Origin: Methanobrevibacter ruminantium
Lineage (GTDB): Archaea > Methanobacteriota > Methanobacteria > Methanobacteriales > Methanobacteriaceae
Reading direction: 5' to 3'
Length of the DNA: 64,000 nucleotides
Assembly: GCA_004553595.1 (NCBI GenBank)
Contig: SFKZ01000008.1
Span: 1 to 64,000, forward strand
Of the stretch, positions 1-8,271 are shown one piece after another. A program made the position numbers and the translations under genes. Within the stretch, counting starts at the first letter, position 1, and each line of letters starts with the position of its first letter. Below the pieces are notes generated by a model, which made no database searches, had not been told where the DNA came from, and worked only from the letters and a program-made list of their open reading frames with translations.

Positions 1-193
1 CTTTGTCGTACTTAGGCTTGTAATATATCCCGTGGGCCAGTCCTACGATAACATTACGTTCACATAGTCTGATTAGTGACTTCTTGATGGCCTCTGGCGT
101 ACCAAGCTCGGCATAGTCTGTGGAAAAAACTATTTTCCCTTCCGGTTCCGAACCGATAGCTGTTTCAATTCTTTTTGCTGTACTATCAACCAT
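1..193 (-). CDS. DUF6088 / AbiEi-like antitoxin, N-terminal part (runs off left edge)
   Basis: The reading frame opens at an ATG at 193 and stays open for 64 codons to the window edge, so the C-terminus is missing. The visible part has the DUF6088 pattern: a short helix, then G-K-I-V-F-S-T-D-Y (about residues 19-27), then L-G-T-P-E-A-I-K-K-S-L-I-R-L (about 31-44), ending with G-I-Y-Y-K-P-K-Y-D. This is the winged-helix domain of AbiEi-type antitoxins found widely in Bacteroidales. Known members repress their own promoter and neutralise a nucleotidyltransferase toxin; whether a toxin gene follows cannot be seen. Base and codon use differ from the Lachnospiraceae genes further right. The family call is from the N-terminus only. 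Confidence 0.7.
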   Translation of the reverse strand, partial: MVDSTAKRIETAIGSEPEGKIVFSTDYAELGTPEAIKKSLIRLCERNVIVGLAHGIYYKPKYDK

Positions 194-204
194 ACTAATT
201 TGTA

Positions 205-239
205 TTTTGGGACAAAATTATAATAAATTTGGGACAAAA
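205..239. promoter_or_regulatory. Two copies of a TTTTGGGACAAAA near-palindrome upstream of the antitoxin gene
   Basis: TTTTGGGACAAAA lies at 205-217 and TTTGGGACAAAA at 228-239, offset 22 bases (about two helical turns), just upstream of the ATG at 193. Each copy is a near-palindrome with TTTTG/CAAAA arms. On the minus strand the pair contains TTTG and TAATTTTG elements resembling the Bacteroidetes -33/-7 boxes, although their 14-base spacing is shorter than usual. The likely role is promoter plus autoregulatory operator; this is inferred from position and symmetry. Confidence 0.45.
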
Positions 240-580
240 CAATGCTTTTGCACCAAAAAGTTACTTATTTTAATGCTTATTTAACGTATAAGAGCCTAAA
301 ATTCGTGTTTTCTGCGCAAAGACAAGACTAATGTACATGAATCAATGCAGAACCAGTCGTTTTAACACCAAAATCTGAGAATACCAAGATTTCATTCTTG
401 TGGGTGTAACTTCAAAATCTACACCCAATTCTACACCCAAAAATAGCGATACGGAAAGAAATTCTGTGATATCCTAATTTTTGGCTAATTTTACAAATGG
501 CTGACATACAGCTATTTCGTATTTTATGATATTCTAAGAAACCATAAGTTTGAGAGCCTCTCTCTCCGCAACCTCAAAAA

Positions 581-607
581 AGAAGTTCGTTTTGAACTTC
601 TTTTTTT
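581..607 (+). terminator. Rho-independent terminator
   Basis: The stem GAAGTTC (582-588) pairs with GAACTTC (594-600), with outer A/T pairs extending it, and is followed by seven T (601-607). It lies directly after the tRNA-like 3' end at about 551-570, as expected for the end of a short transcript. Confidence 0.65.
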
Positions 608-617
608 GTTTTATATC

Positions 618-731
618 CTTAATCGACAAAAATACCGCAAAGCCCTATGCTTAATCGACAAAAATTCTAAAAATACCGCTCTTATTCGACAAAAATACCC
701 AAAAACCCTTTGCTTATTCGACAAAAATACC
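618..731 (+). repeat. Four direct repeats (CTTATTCGACAAAAATACC type) upstream of the Fic gene
   Basis: The core TCGACAAAAAT occurs four times with CGA at 624, 656, 687 and 719, steps of 32, 31 and 32 bases, close to three helical turns. Copies 3 (681-699) and 4 (713-731) are identical over 19 bases; copies 1 and 2 read CTTAATCGACAAAAAT. The last copy ends about 36 bases before the ATG at 768. The even phasing on one face of the helix suggests a multi-copy operator for a DNA-binding protein, plausibly the winged-helix N-terminus of the downstream Fic protein. Confidence 0.6.
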
Positions 732-767
732 TAATTTTGCATCGAAAATCATTCTTAATAGAAAATT

Positions 768-1427
768 ATGAATAAAAACAAAGCTATTCACAACATATTG
801 GAGATAATCGTCGGCTCATCCGACAAATCCGCTTCTCAACGTAATGCCTCACTACTAAAAGAAGGTAAGATACGAAAGATTGCTCCAAGAATATACACTA
901 ACAACATGGACGATGCCCCTGAAGACATCGTCAGAAGAAACATTTTCTATATATTAGGACAACTATATCCCAATGCTGTGATTAGCCATCGCTCTGCCTT
1001 CGAACTCAAGCCGACGGCAGAAGGTGATATATTTCTAACCTATACATACACCAAGAACATCGATTTGCCAGGAATAAAGGTTCACTTGTTAAAAGGGTCT
1101 ATGGGTACAGAGCGTGACATGCCATTCATCGAAAACCTGTATATTTCGAGTACAGAGAGACGCATCTTGGAGAATCTTCAAAAGGGAAGATCGCGCAACA
1201 GTGTATCCAAATGCCTGCCAAGAACAAATATCGAGGAGCATTTGGAGAAGATGTTGGTTGTCAATGGCGAATCAGGGATTAATGCCTTTCGTGACAAGGC
1301 AAGAGAAATCGCGCAACAATTGGGTATGACAGATGAATTTGATACACTAAACTCAATCATAGGAGCACTGTTGACCACCAAGCCATCCAAAGTACTTGTG
1401 GCAGAAAGTGCAATAGCAAGTGCGTGA
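768..1427 (+). pseudogene. Fic-family protein with winged-helix N-terminus, 3' truncated at the junction
   Basis: The frame encodes 219 residues that match the N-terminal part of Bacteroidetes Fic proteins: an AbiEi-like winged-helix region (about residues 1-140, with R-K-I-A-P-R-I-Y-T-N-N and V-I-S-H-R-S-A-F-E-L-K-P-T-A-E-G), then the linker with S-R-N-S-V-S-K and a helical segment ending I-I-G-A-L-L-T-T-K-P-S-K-V-L. The catalytic Fic domain with its HPFxxGNGR motif should follow but is absent; the frame ends a few codons into unrelated sequence. Fic enzymes transfer AMP or similar groups to hydroxyl side chains. The break coincides with the break in the minus-strand ynbB-like gene. The product cannot be catalytic as it stands. 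Confidence 0.75.
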
Positions 1428-1428
1428 G
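1395..1428. other. Junction between Bacteroidales-like and Lachnospiraceae DNA
   Basis: Left of this point the plus-strand frame reads as a Fic protein; right of it the minus-strand frame reads as the N-terminus of a methionine gamma-lyase family protein. Both similarities stop here. The minus-strand protein follows the family up to A-C-G-T-H-A-L-A-I-A-L-S-A (last codon near 1400), after which its residues are just the Fic gene read backwards. No insertion sequence, target duplication or integrase is visible. A short stretch (about 1408-1428) can be read in both families, suggesting joining at microhomology. Confidence 0.75.
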
Positions 1429-1714
1429 TGCCACATGCAATTTGAGGTCTTACAAGAGCATCCTCTGTATGAAAATATGAAGCGTACACTTTTTCCAAAG
1501 TGTCTCTTCCTATGTCGTTATAGCCATATCCGGTTGAACTGTATAAGCATGCTTCGGAAACTTTATTTTCCTGCATAGCCTTTAGCACCTTAAGCTGGTT
1601 ATATTCTGTAATTTTATCAATTTCCTTAAATCTCAATTCAAGGCTGTCTAATACATCCTTTGATAACTTATATACCTCTTCGCAAATTCCAAGTTCTTTA
1701 TATAATTCCTGCAC
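1400..1714 (-). pseudogene. ynbB: Methionine gamma-lyase family protein (aluminium resistance/YnbB-like), truncated
   Basis: About 105 residues from the ATG at 1714 match the start of the PLP-dependent YnbB/'aluminium resistance' family, including E-Y-N-Q-L-K-V-L-K-A-M-Q-E-N, S-S-T-G-Y-G-Y-N-D-x-G-R-D-T-L-E and E-D-A-L-V-R-P-Q-I-x-C-G-T-H-A. Full-length members are about 400-430 residues; the PLP lysine and most of the fold are lost at the junction near 1400. The start overlaps the 3' end of miaA by 17 bases, so the two were co-transcribed. B. subtilis also has ynbB downstream of miaA, so this gene belongs to the chromosome and the left end is the intruder. The apparent open frame continuing to 1178 is antisense to the Fic gene and not real. 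Confidence 0.8.
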
Positions 1715-2657
1715 CTTTTAATTGCTCCTTCATAAATTCTATTATTTTATTATTATCAAATGAAAAATCTTCTTTATTGATCCAAATTACATCTTTTTCA
1801 CGCTTAAACCATGTAAGCTGTCTTTTGGCGAAATGTCTCGTATCTCTCTTAATTATGTAAACTGCTTCTTCTAAAGATATATCATTGTTCAGATAAGAAA
1901 GAATCTCCTTATATCCAAGTCCCTGCATAGAAATATTGTCTTTTGTAAGACCTCTTTCCTTAAGCGCTTTTACTTCATCAACAAGACCGTTTTCAATCAT
2001 AATATCAACACGTTTATCAATGTTTTTATATAAAAGGGCTCTGTCCTCATTGATTACAAAATATTTAAAATTATAAGGCGATTCTTTTATTCGTTCTGTT
2101 TCGTTATGCTTTGATATTTTCTCACCTGTAAGATAATGATATTCAAGTGCCCTAATTACTCTTTTTACATTATTTGGATGAATTTCATTTGCAGCTTTTT
2201 CATCTACCTTTCTAAGCATATTATGAACAAATTCATTCCCTTTTGTAGTAATTAAATTTTCAAGTCTGTCTCGTATTTCATCACTTTTATTTGCATCATC
2301 ATCAAAATTAATATCATATAAAAGTGCCTGAATATAAAATCCGGTTCCTCCTGCAATTATCGGTATTTTTCCGTCATTTTTAATATATTCAATATCATTT
2401 TTAGCAAACTGTTTAAATGTCGCGATATTAAATTCTTCTTCGGGCTCTAACACATCAATAAGATAATGCTTTATTCCCTGCATTTCATCTTTTGTGACCT
2501 TAGCAGAACCAATATCCATATGTTTATATACCTGCATTGAATCAGCAGATATAATACTTGCATTTATTGACTTTGCAAGCTCAATTGAAAGTGCAGTTTT
2601 GCCAACAGCAGTAGGACCTGCAATAATTATTAAGCTTTGTTTATCGTTATTCTGCAT
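1698..2657 (-). CDS. miaA: tRNA dimethylallyltransferase
   Basis: MiaA transfers a dimethylallyl group from DMAPP to N6 of A37 in tRNAs that read UNN codons. The 319-residue protein is of normal length. The P-loop G-P-T-A-V-G-K-T lies at residues 14-21, the D-S-M-Q-V-Y motif that recognises A37 at about 39-44, and G-G-T-G-F-Y and the C-terminal R-x-T-R-x-F-A-K-R-Q-x-T-W-F signature are present. It follows mutL by 37 bases, the usual mutS-mutL-miaA order of Firmicutes, and overlaps the ynbB-like gene. Confidence 0.98.
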   Translation of the reverse strand: MQNNDKQSLIIIAGPTAVGKTALSIELAKSINASIISADSMQVYKHMDIGSAKVTKDEMQGIKHYLIDVLEPEEEFNIATFKQFAKNDIEYIKNDGKIPIIAGGTGFYIQALLYDINFDDDANKSDEIRDRLENLITTKGNEFVHNMLRKVDEKAANEIHPNNVKRVIRALEYHYLTGEKISKHNETERIKESPYNFKYFVINEDRALLYKNIDKRVDIMIENGLVDEVKALKERGLTKDNISMQGLGYKEILSYLNNDISLEEAVYIIKRDTRHFAKRQLTWFKREKDVIWINKEDFSFDNNKIIEFMKEQLKGAGII

Positions 2658-2694
2658 TAACTAAACCTTAAGTTGTATAATAAAAATAAATGAA

Positions 2695-4482
2695 CTAATT
2701 AACAATCCTTTTAAACATCTTCTCTATTTCATATTTAGAAAATGAAATAATAGTAGGTCTTCCATGAGGACAATTATAAGGATTTTCAAGTGTAAGAAGT
2801 TCTGAAATAAGCTTGTCAGCTTCAAATACAGATAAATGCATATTACCCTTTACGGAAGCTTTGCATGCCATTGTTGCGATTTTCAAATTGACTGTCTCTG
2901 TTTCTTTTGAATTTTTGCCTTCCATCAATTCATCAAGCATTTCATGAAAATAATCTGCCGGATTCTGGCTTAATAGCTCCATCGGAACAGTACTTATAGT
3001 ATAATCAAGCCCTCCAAAGTGCTCTATTGTAAAGCCGACATTTAAAAAATTTTCATTATATTTTGTAACATACTGAGCCTCTGCATTTGAAAGAGAAACA
3101 ACAATTGGCGGATAAATATTTTGTGAACAGTTCTCGTTGTTTCTTAATTTTTTTATAAGTCGTTCGTAATTAACCTTTTCATGTGCAGCATGCTGGTCAA
3201 CAATGAATAATTTATTCTCAAATTCAATTAGCCAGTATGTATTAAAAAGTTGTCCGATTATTCGATGTTTCTTTATAGACTCTTCACTGATAAATTTATC
3301 ATCAAAAAGCGTAAGCTGTTCGTTTTTATCATTAATATCTGTACTTTCATCCTCTTTTTCAATTTCTGATGAATAGTAATTATTATATGATGATTCAATA
3401 ATATGATTTATCGTTTCAAACGGTTCTTTATTAATTTCCGATTCTTTAACTGAAGGTTTTTCATGATATTCTTCAACAATCTCTTTAATAAGTTCCTTGT
3501 TAATAAGTGCATTTTTAATCACATCGACAATATAACATTTCAATGCTTCACCTTCGAAAAAGCGAATTTCACGCTTGGTAGGATGCACATTTACATCAAT
3601 TAAATGAGACGGTATTTCAAAATACAAAAAAACAGTCGGGTATTTATGAAGCATAAGATAATCCTTGTATGCTTCTTCAAGTGCCCTGTCAATTAACGTG
3701 CTTTTAATAAATCTGTTATTTACAAAATAAATTTCAAAATTTCTTGTAGCTCTTGCAAGCTCGGGCTTTCCTATAAAGCCATGAATTGAAATATCATCTC
3801 GTATTGACTTTACTTCAATTAAACCGTTAGCTATATCACGTCCGTAAACATTATAAATACAGCTTTTTATATCGTTTTTTCCTGAACTTTGAAGCTTGAC
3901 ATTCCCGTTATAAATATACTTAAAGCTGATATTCGGATGTGATAATATCATGTGCTCAATAAGTTCTGTAATGTTATTTCCTTCACTTGATGGTGACTTT
4001 AAAAATTTCTTTCTTGCAGGTACATTAAAAAATAAATCTCTTACAATTATTGTTGTTCCATCAGGGATTCCTGCATCCTCAAATACACATTCTCTGCCAC
4101 CCTCTACAACATATCTTGTCCCAATAAAGTCAGTTTTGGTTTTTGTAAGAAATTCGACTTTACCTACAGCACTAATGCTTGATAAAGCTTCTCCTCTGAA
4201 ACCAAGACTGGTTACAGAGATTAAATCCTCAACACTTTTTATTTTTGATGTTGCATGACGCATAAATGCTTTTTTTATCTGTGACCTGTCAATTCCCTCA
4301 CCGTTGTCGGTAATCCTAATAAAAGAAATACCGCCGTCTTTTATTTCAATTGTAACCGCATCTGCATTTGCATCAATTGAATTTTCGACAAGTTCCTTTA
4401 CAACAGCTGATGGTCTTTCAACGACTTCACCTGCAGCAATTTTATCGATTGTATTTGAATCAAGAATATTTATATTTTTCAT
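2695..4482 (-). CDS. mutL: DNA mismatch repair protein MutL
   Basis: MutL couples mismatch recognition by MutS to strand incision. The GHKL ATPase motifs are E-L-V-E-N-S-I-D-A (about 30-38), D-N-G-E-G-I (about 58-63) and G-F-R-G-E-A-L (about 94-100). The C-terminal domain has the endonuclease motif D-Q-H-A-A-H-E-x4-E (429-440), A-C-K-A-S-V-K and C-P-H-G-R-P (571-576), so this is the nicking MutL type of organisms without MutH. An acidic low-complexity linker (about 340-400) separates the halves. It starts 3 bases after mutS, indicating co-translation. Confidence 0.98.
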   Translation of the reverse strand: MKNINILDSNTIDKIAAGEVVERPSAVVKELVENSIDANADAVTIEIKDGGISFIRITDNGEGIDRSQIKKAFMRHATSKIKSVEDLISVTSLGFRGEALSSISAVGKVEFLTKTKTDFIGTRYVVEGGRECVFEDAGIPDGTTIIVRDLFFNVPARKKFLKSPSSEGNNITELIEHMILSHPNISFKYIYNGNVKLQSSGKNDIKSCIYNVYGRDIANGLIEVKSIRDDISIHGFIGKPELARATRNFEIYFVNNRFIKSTLIDRALEEAYKDYLMLHKYPTVFLYFEIPSHLIDVNVHPTKREIRFFEGEALKCYIVDVIKNALINKELIKEIVEEYHEKPSVKESEINKEPFETINHIIESSYNNYYSSEIEKEDESTDINDKNEQLTLFDDKFISEESIKKHRIIGQLFNTYWLIEFENKLFIVDQHAAHEKVNYERLIKKLRNNENCSQNIYPPIVVSLSNAEAQYVTKYNENFLNVGFTIEHFGGLDYTISTVPMELLSQNPADYFHEMLDELMEGKNSKETETVNLKIATMACKASVKGNMHLSVFEADKLISELLTLENPYNCPHGRPTIISFSKYEIEKMFKRIVN

Positions 4483-4485
4483 TTA

Positions 4486-7161
4486 TCAGATTTTCCACCT
4501 GTTTTTTAGTCTGCTCTGCAGACTGCTTAATGTATTTATAGCCTCAATTGGTGTTAGTGAATTAATGTCCAATGTTTTTATTTCATTTAATATATCTTCA
4601 TCAGTATCTGTATCAAATAAAGACATCTGATTAAGATCTACTTCATCTAACTGTCTTACCTTTTTGCTTCTTTTATTTGATACATTTGTTGTTTCTGAAG
4701 CAATAGACTTTATTTTTGATGAAATATCATTTTCTGTTAATTCATCTGCTAATTCCTTAGCCCTCATTATTACGGTATTTGGAACTCCTGCAAGCTTTGC
4801 AACTGCAATACCGTAGCTCTTATCAGCTCCGCCCTTGACAATTTTACGTAAAAATACTACATCATCGCCCTGTTCTTTAACTGCTACACAGTAATTATTT
4901 ACAGACGGCAGCTTTCCTTCAAGTTCAGTAAGCTCATGATAATGTGTTGCAAATAATGTCTTTGCGCCAAGAAGCTTTGTATCTGAAATGTATTCAACAA
5001 CAGCCCAGGCAATGGACAACCCGTCAAAGGTAGATGTTCCACGTCCTATTTCATCAAGTATTAACAAACTTTTATCTGTTGCATTTCTTAAAATATTTGC
5101 CACTTCAGCCATTTCAACCATAAATGTTGACTGACCGAGTGATAAATCATCAGAAGCTCCAACTCTTGTAAATATTCTGTCACATACACCAATATTGGAT
5201 GAATCTGCAGGGACAAAACAGCCGATTTGTGCCATTAGAACAATTAATGCACTTTGACGCATATACGTTGATTTACCGGCCATATTCGGACCTGTTATAA
5301 TTGAAATTCTGTTTTTTGCATTATCAAGATATGTATCATTTGAAATAAACATACCGTCAGGTATCATCTTCTCGATTACAGGATGTCTTCCGCCTTTAAT
5401 ATCAATAATACCTTTTGTATTGATTTTCGGTCTTGTATATCTGTTAGCCTCACTGACATATGCCAAAGAACAGAATGCATCAAGTGTTGCTATTACATGT
5501 GCGGTATTTTGTATCCTTGATACATTTGTAGAAATCAAATCACGTATTTCACAGAAAATATCATATTCAAGCGAAAAAAGCTTATCTTCTGCATTTAATA
5601 TTGTATCTTCAAGTTCCTTTAATTTATCATTTGTATATCTCTCGGCATTTGCAAGAGTCTGTTTTCTTACATAGTCATCAGGTACAAGTTCTTTAAATGA
5701 ATTTGTTACTTCAAAATAATAGCCGAATACTCTGTTATATTTAATTCTTAAATTTTTAATTCCGGTACGTTCCTTGTCAGAAGCTTCAAGTTCGGTAAGC
5801 CATTTCTTTCCTAATACTTTTGCATTTCTTAAATTGTCAATTGTCTCATTATAGCCCTCTTTTATTATTCCGCCTTCTTTAATTGTAATTGGTGCTTCTT
5901 CATTTATTGAGTTTTCTATAAGTAAGAAAATGTCATTTAAATCATCAAGCTTATCATATAATTCACCAAGAATACCTGATTTAAAATCCGAAAGCTGTTG
6001 TTTTATAGCCGGTAATAGTTTTAATGAATTTCTTAATGCAATTAAATCCCTTGGATTGGCGGATTTATAGCTGATTTTACTCATTAATCTTTCAAGATCG
6101 TATATTGGACTTAAATATTCTCTTAATTCTTCACGTGTAATTGCATTTTTAAATAATGCTTCAACAGCATCAAGTCTAAGTGTAATTCTTTCTTTATTGA
6201 TAAGCGGCTGCTCAATAAAACTTCTTATCATTCTTGAACCCATTGCTGTTTTGCACTTATCAAGTACCCATAATAATGAGCCTCTTTTATTTTTATCACG
6301 CATTGTTTCTGTAAGCTCAAGATTTCTTCTTGTGGAGGAATCAATAAGCATGAAATCAGAAATATTGTATGGTGTAATTGATAAAATATGTTCAAGAGAG
6401 TTTTTCTGGGTTTCGTATAGATATTTTAAAAGTGAACCGGCCGCCACTTTTCCGCAGTTTAGATCATGAAGACCAAGCCCCGATAAATTTGTAACTTTAA
6501 AATGACTTTTTAGTATATCTTCACACGCTGTGTCGTCAAAGTACCATGATTCAAGCGAATATAAAGTTACAGAAAGCTTAGTCCTAAGTTCTTCGATATT
6601 TATTCCTGAGAGTAAAAATGACTCATTACATATAATTTCAGATGGATTAAATTTATATATTTCATCAGTAAGCTTTTGCAGTGTGTTGACTTCAGTTACA
6701 TAAAATACACCTGTCGTGACATCGGAAATTGCAAATCCAAAATTACCAAGGACATATACAATAGACATGATATAGTTATTTCTGCTCTCATCAAGCGAAG
6801 CAACATCAATATTTGTTCCGGGAGTTGCAACTCTTATTACTTCACGTTTTACAAGTCCTTTTGCAAGCTTTGGATCTTCAACCTGTTCACATATTGCAAC
6901 TTTATATCCTTTAGCAACAAGTTTATTAATGTAATTTTCTGCGGCATGAAACGGGACTCCACACATTGGTGCCCTTTCCAATAGTCCGCAGTTTTTACCT
7001 GTTAATGTTAGTTCAAGTTCTTTTGATGCAAGTAAGGCATCATCAAAAAACATTTCATAGAAATCACCGAGACGATAAAAGAGAATACAGTCTTTGTATT
7101 CCTCTTTAGTCTGTATATAGTTTTGCATCATTGGAGAAAGATTTTTAATGTCTATGTCCAT
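4486..7161 (-). CDS. mutS: DNA mismatch repair protein MutS
   Basis: MutS binds base mismatches and small loops and recruits MutL. The 891-residue protein has the mismatch-contacting G-D-F-Y-E-M-F (about 32-38), a Walker A loop G-P-N-M-A-G-K-S-T (624-632), the Walker B/signature D-E-I-G-R-G-T-S (about 703-710) and the T-H-Y-H-E-L motif. A C-terminal Q-M-S-L-F (about 845-849) fits the beta-clamp binding consensus. The start overlaps the RNase E/G stop by 10 bases, tying it to the upstream radical SAM/RNase genes. Confidence 0.98.
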   Translation of the reverse strand: MDIDIKNLSPMMQNYIQTKEEYKDCILFYRLGDFYEMFFDDALLASKELELTLTGKNCGLLERAPMCGVPFHAAENYINKLVAKGYKVAICEQVEDPKLAKGLVKREVIRVATPGTNIDVASLDESRNNYIMSIVYVLGNFGFAISDVTTGVFYVTEVNTLQKLTDEIYKFNPSEIICNESFLLSGINIEELRTKLSVTLYSLESWYFDDTACEDILKSHFKVTNLSGLGLHDLNCGKVAAGSLLKYLYETQKNSLEHILSITPYNISDFMLIDSSTRRNLELTETMRDKNKRGSLLWVLDKCKTAMGSRMIRSFIEQPLINKERITLRLDAVEALFKNAITREELREYLSPIYDLERLMSKISYKSANPRDLIALRNSLKLLPAIKQQLSDFKSGILGELYDKLDDLNDIFLLIENSINEEAPITIKEGGIIKEGYNETIDNLRNAKVLGKKWLTELEASDKERTGIKNLRIKYNRVFGYYFEVTNSFKELVPDDYVRKQTLANAERYTNDKLKELEDTILNAEDKLFSLEYDIFCEIRDLISTNVSRIQNTAHVIATLDAFCSLAYVSEANRYTRPKINTKGIIDIKGGRHPVIEKMIPDGMFISNDTYLDNAKNRISIITGPNMAGKSTYMRQSALIVLMAQIGCFVPADSSNIGVCDRIFTRVGASDDLSLGQSTFMVEMAEVANILRNATDKSLLILDEIGRGTSTFDGLSIAWAVVEYISDTKLLGAKTLFATHYHELTELEGKLPSVNNYCVAVKEQGDDVVFLRKIVKGGADKSYGIAVAKLAGVPNTVIMRAKELADELTENDISSKIKSIASETTNVSNKRSKKVRQLDEVDLNQMSLFDTDTDEDILNEIKTLDINSLTPIEAINTLSSLQSRLKNRWKI

Positions 7162-8270
7162 AACTGTTCCTTAAGTGTCTTACTTATTCTTTTTCTTGAA
7201 ATTTCAACAAGACCAAGCTTTGTTAATCCATAACATTTTGCTCCCTGGTCATCGGTTTTAAGTTCTTCTTTTATTGTTTTAATTAATTCATCGTTATATT
7301 CTGATTTTTGTTCATTGATGAAATCAACAATGATAATTCCTGAAATATTTCTAAGCTTAAGCTGTAATACTACTTCCTTTGCGGCTTCAATATTTATCGA
7401 ATGAATTACAGTTGCCCTATCTCCTTTAAATGTAGTATTACCGCTGTTAACATCTATTACTGTAAGCGCTTCTGTCTTATCAATTGTAATATACGCATCG
7501 GATTTAAGATGGACTATTCTGCTTGTAGCCCTTTCAAGCTTTGAAGATAATGAAATAAGCGCTGAAAGCGGAACCATTTTGTCTTCATATTTTTTAAATT
7601 GTATATTTACATCGATATTCTTGGATTTATAGTTATTGCAAAAATCATTAATAAGCTCAAATACTTCATCTGAATCAGTAAGTATTTCATCGTAATTACA
7701 TATATCTTCAGTAAACAATATATTTAATAATTCCGGCAGACCTAAATACAAAATAGAATTATCTGTTCTTTTATCTTTATTTTTATAAATATTATCAAGA
7801 ATTTTTGATAAGTATTTATATTCATTGTATATTGACTCTGTATTTGCATAGACTGCATTTTGTCTGATAATTACATTATTCAGATTATCTGTACATATTT
7901 TGCTTTTATCACGTATTCTTGATGAAAATTTAACGCCGTCAATACATTTATTTACAATAACAAAAAGACCTGATAATGATATTTCATCTGTTATTGCATC
8001 TTTTTTATTAACGTCGGTTTCTTTTTTTAGCATTACGGGAATAACCGTCTCCGGCTTGTATTGTGTCCCTTTTAAATACATTGAGGTTTTATTACATCTT
8101 ACAAAGCTTGCATCAATATTTTTAAGTACTTTATCAACTCTTCCAAGAAAAACCGAATCAGAAGTATCATGGATTGAATCAACTGCTCTTATTTTTATGC
8201 ATTTATCATCATGTAAAAATAAAACCAATACTTTTTTCTGATATTCTGTTATAACAACTCTTTTTTTCAT
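7152..8270 (-). CDS. Ribonuclease E/G family endonuclease, short form
   Basis: The family cleaves single-stranded RNA and matures rRNA. An N-terminal S1-like region is followed by the catalytic core with D-V-N-S-G-N (the metal-binding Asp) and I-I-I-V-D-F-I-N-E (the second metal-binding Asp), then T-K-L-G-L-V-E-I-S-R-K-R. The protein is 372 residues and ends soon after that motif, so the C-P-x-C zinc-link that follows it in many RNase E/G proteins is absent. It lies one base from the TIGR03936 gene. In many Clostridia this trio is followed by rplU; here mutS follows. Confidence 0.92.
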   Translation of the reverse strand: MKKRVVITEYQKKVLVLFLHDDKCIKIRAVDSIHDTSDSVFLGRVDKVLKNIDASFVRCNKTSMYLKGTQYKPETVIPVMLKKETDVNKKDAITDEISLSGLFVIVNKCIDGVKFSSRIRDKSKICTDNLNNVIIRQNAVYANTESIYNEYKYLSKILDNIYKNKDKRTDNSILYLGLPELLNILFTEDICNYDEILTDSDEVFELINDFCNNYKSKNIDVNIQFKKYEDKMVPLSALISLSSKLERATSRIVHLKSDAYITIDKTEALTVIDVNSGNTTFKGDRATVIHSINIEAAKEVVLQLKLRNISGIIIVDFINEQKSEYNDELIKTIKEELKTDDQGAKCYGLTKLGLVEISRKRISKTLKEQLWT

Positions 8271-8271
8271 A

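Larger units (their letters stand above)
194..767. other. 574-base intergenic region with repeat and att-like signals
   Basis: No gene is evident. From left to right it holds the GGGACAAAA repeats (205-239), a cluster of TACACCCA words (inverted at 401-408, direct at 420-427 and 432-439), a short piece resembling the 3' acceptor end of a tRNA-Ser (about 551-570), a rho-independent terminator (581-607), and four spaced repeats upstream of the Fic gene (618-731). The TACACCCA cluster followed by a tRNA-like end resembles integrase arm sites beside an attachment core of a Bacteroidetes integrative element. No integrase gene is visible, so this reading is inference. Confidence 0.4.

Noticed and set aside
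618..731. CRISPR array
   Set aside because: The repeats are 16-19 bases with spacers of about 13 bases that are partly similar; too short and too few for CRISPR.
1114..1329. Short plus-strand frame inside the Fic gene
   Set aside because: It lies in another frame of a clearly recognisable gene and has no family pattern.
1400..1428. Insertion sequence or transposon end at the junction
   Set aside because: No terminal inverted repeat, target duplication or transposase is visible on either side.
1178..1714. Continuous minus-strand 178-residue open frame
   Set aside because: Residues after about 105 are the Fic gene read antisense; the frame is a fusion artefact of the junction and not one protein.
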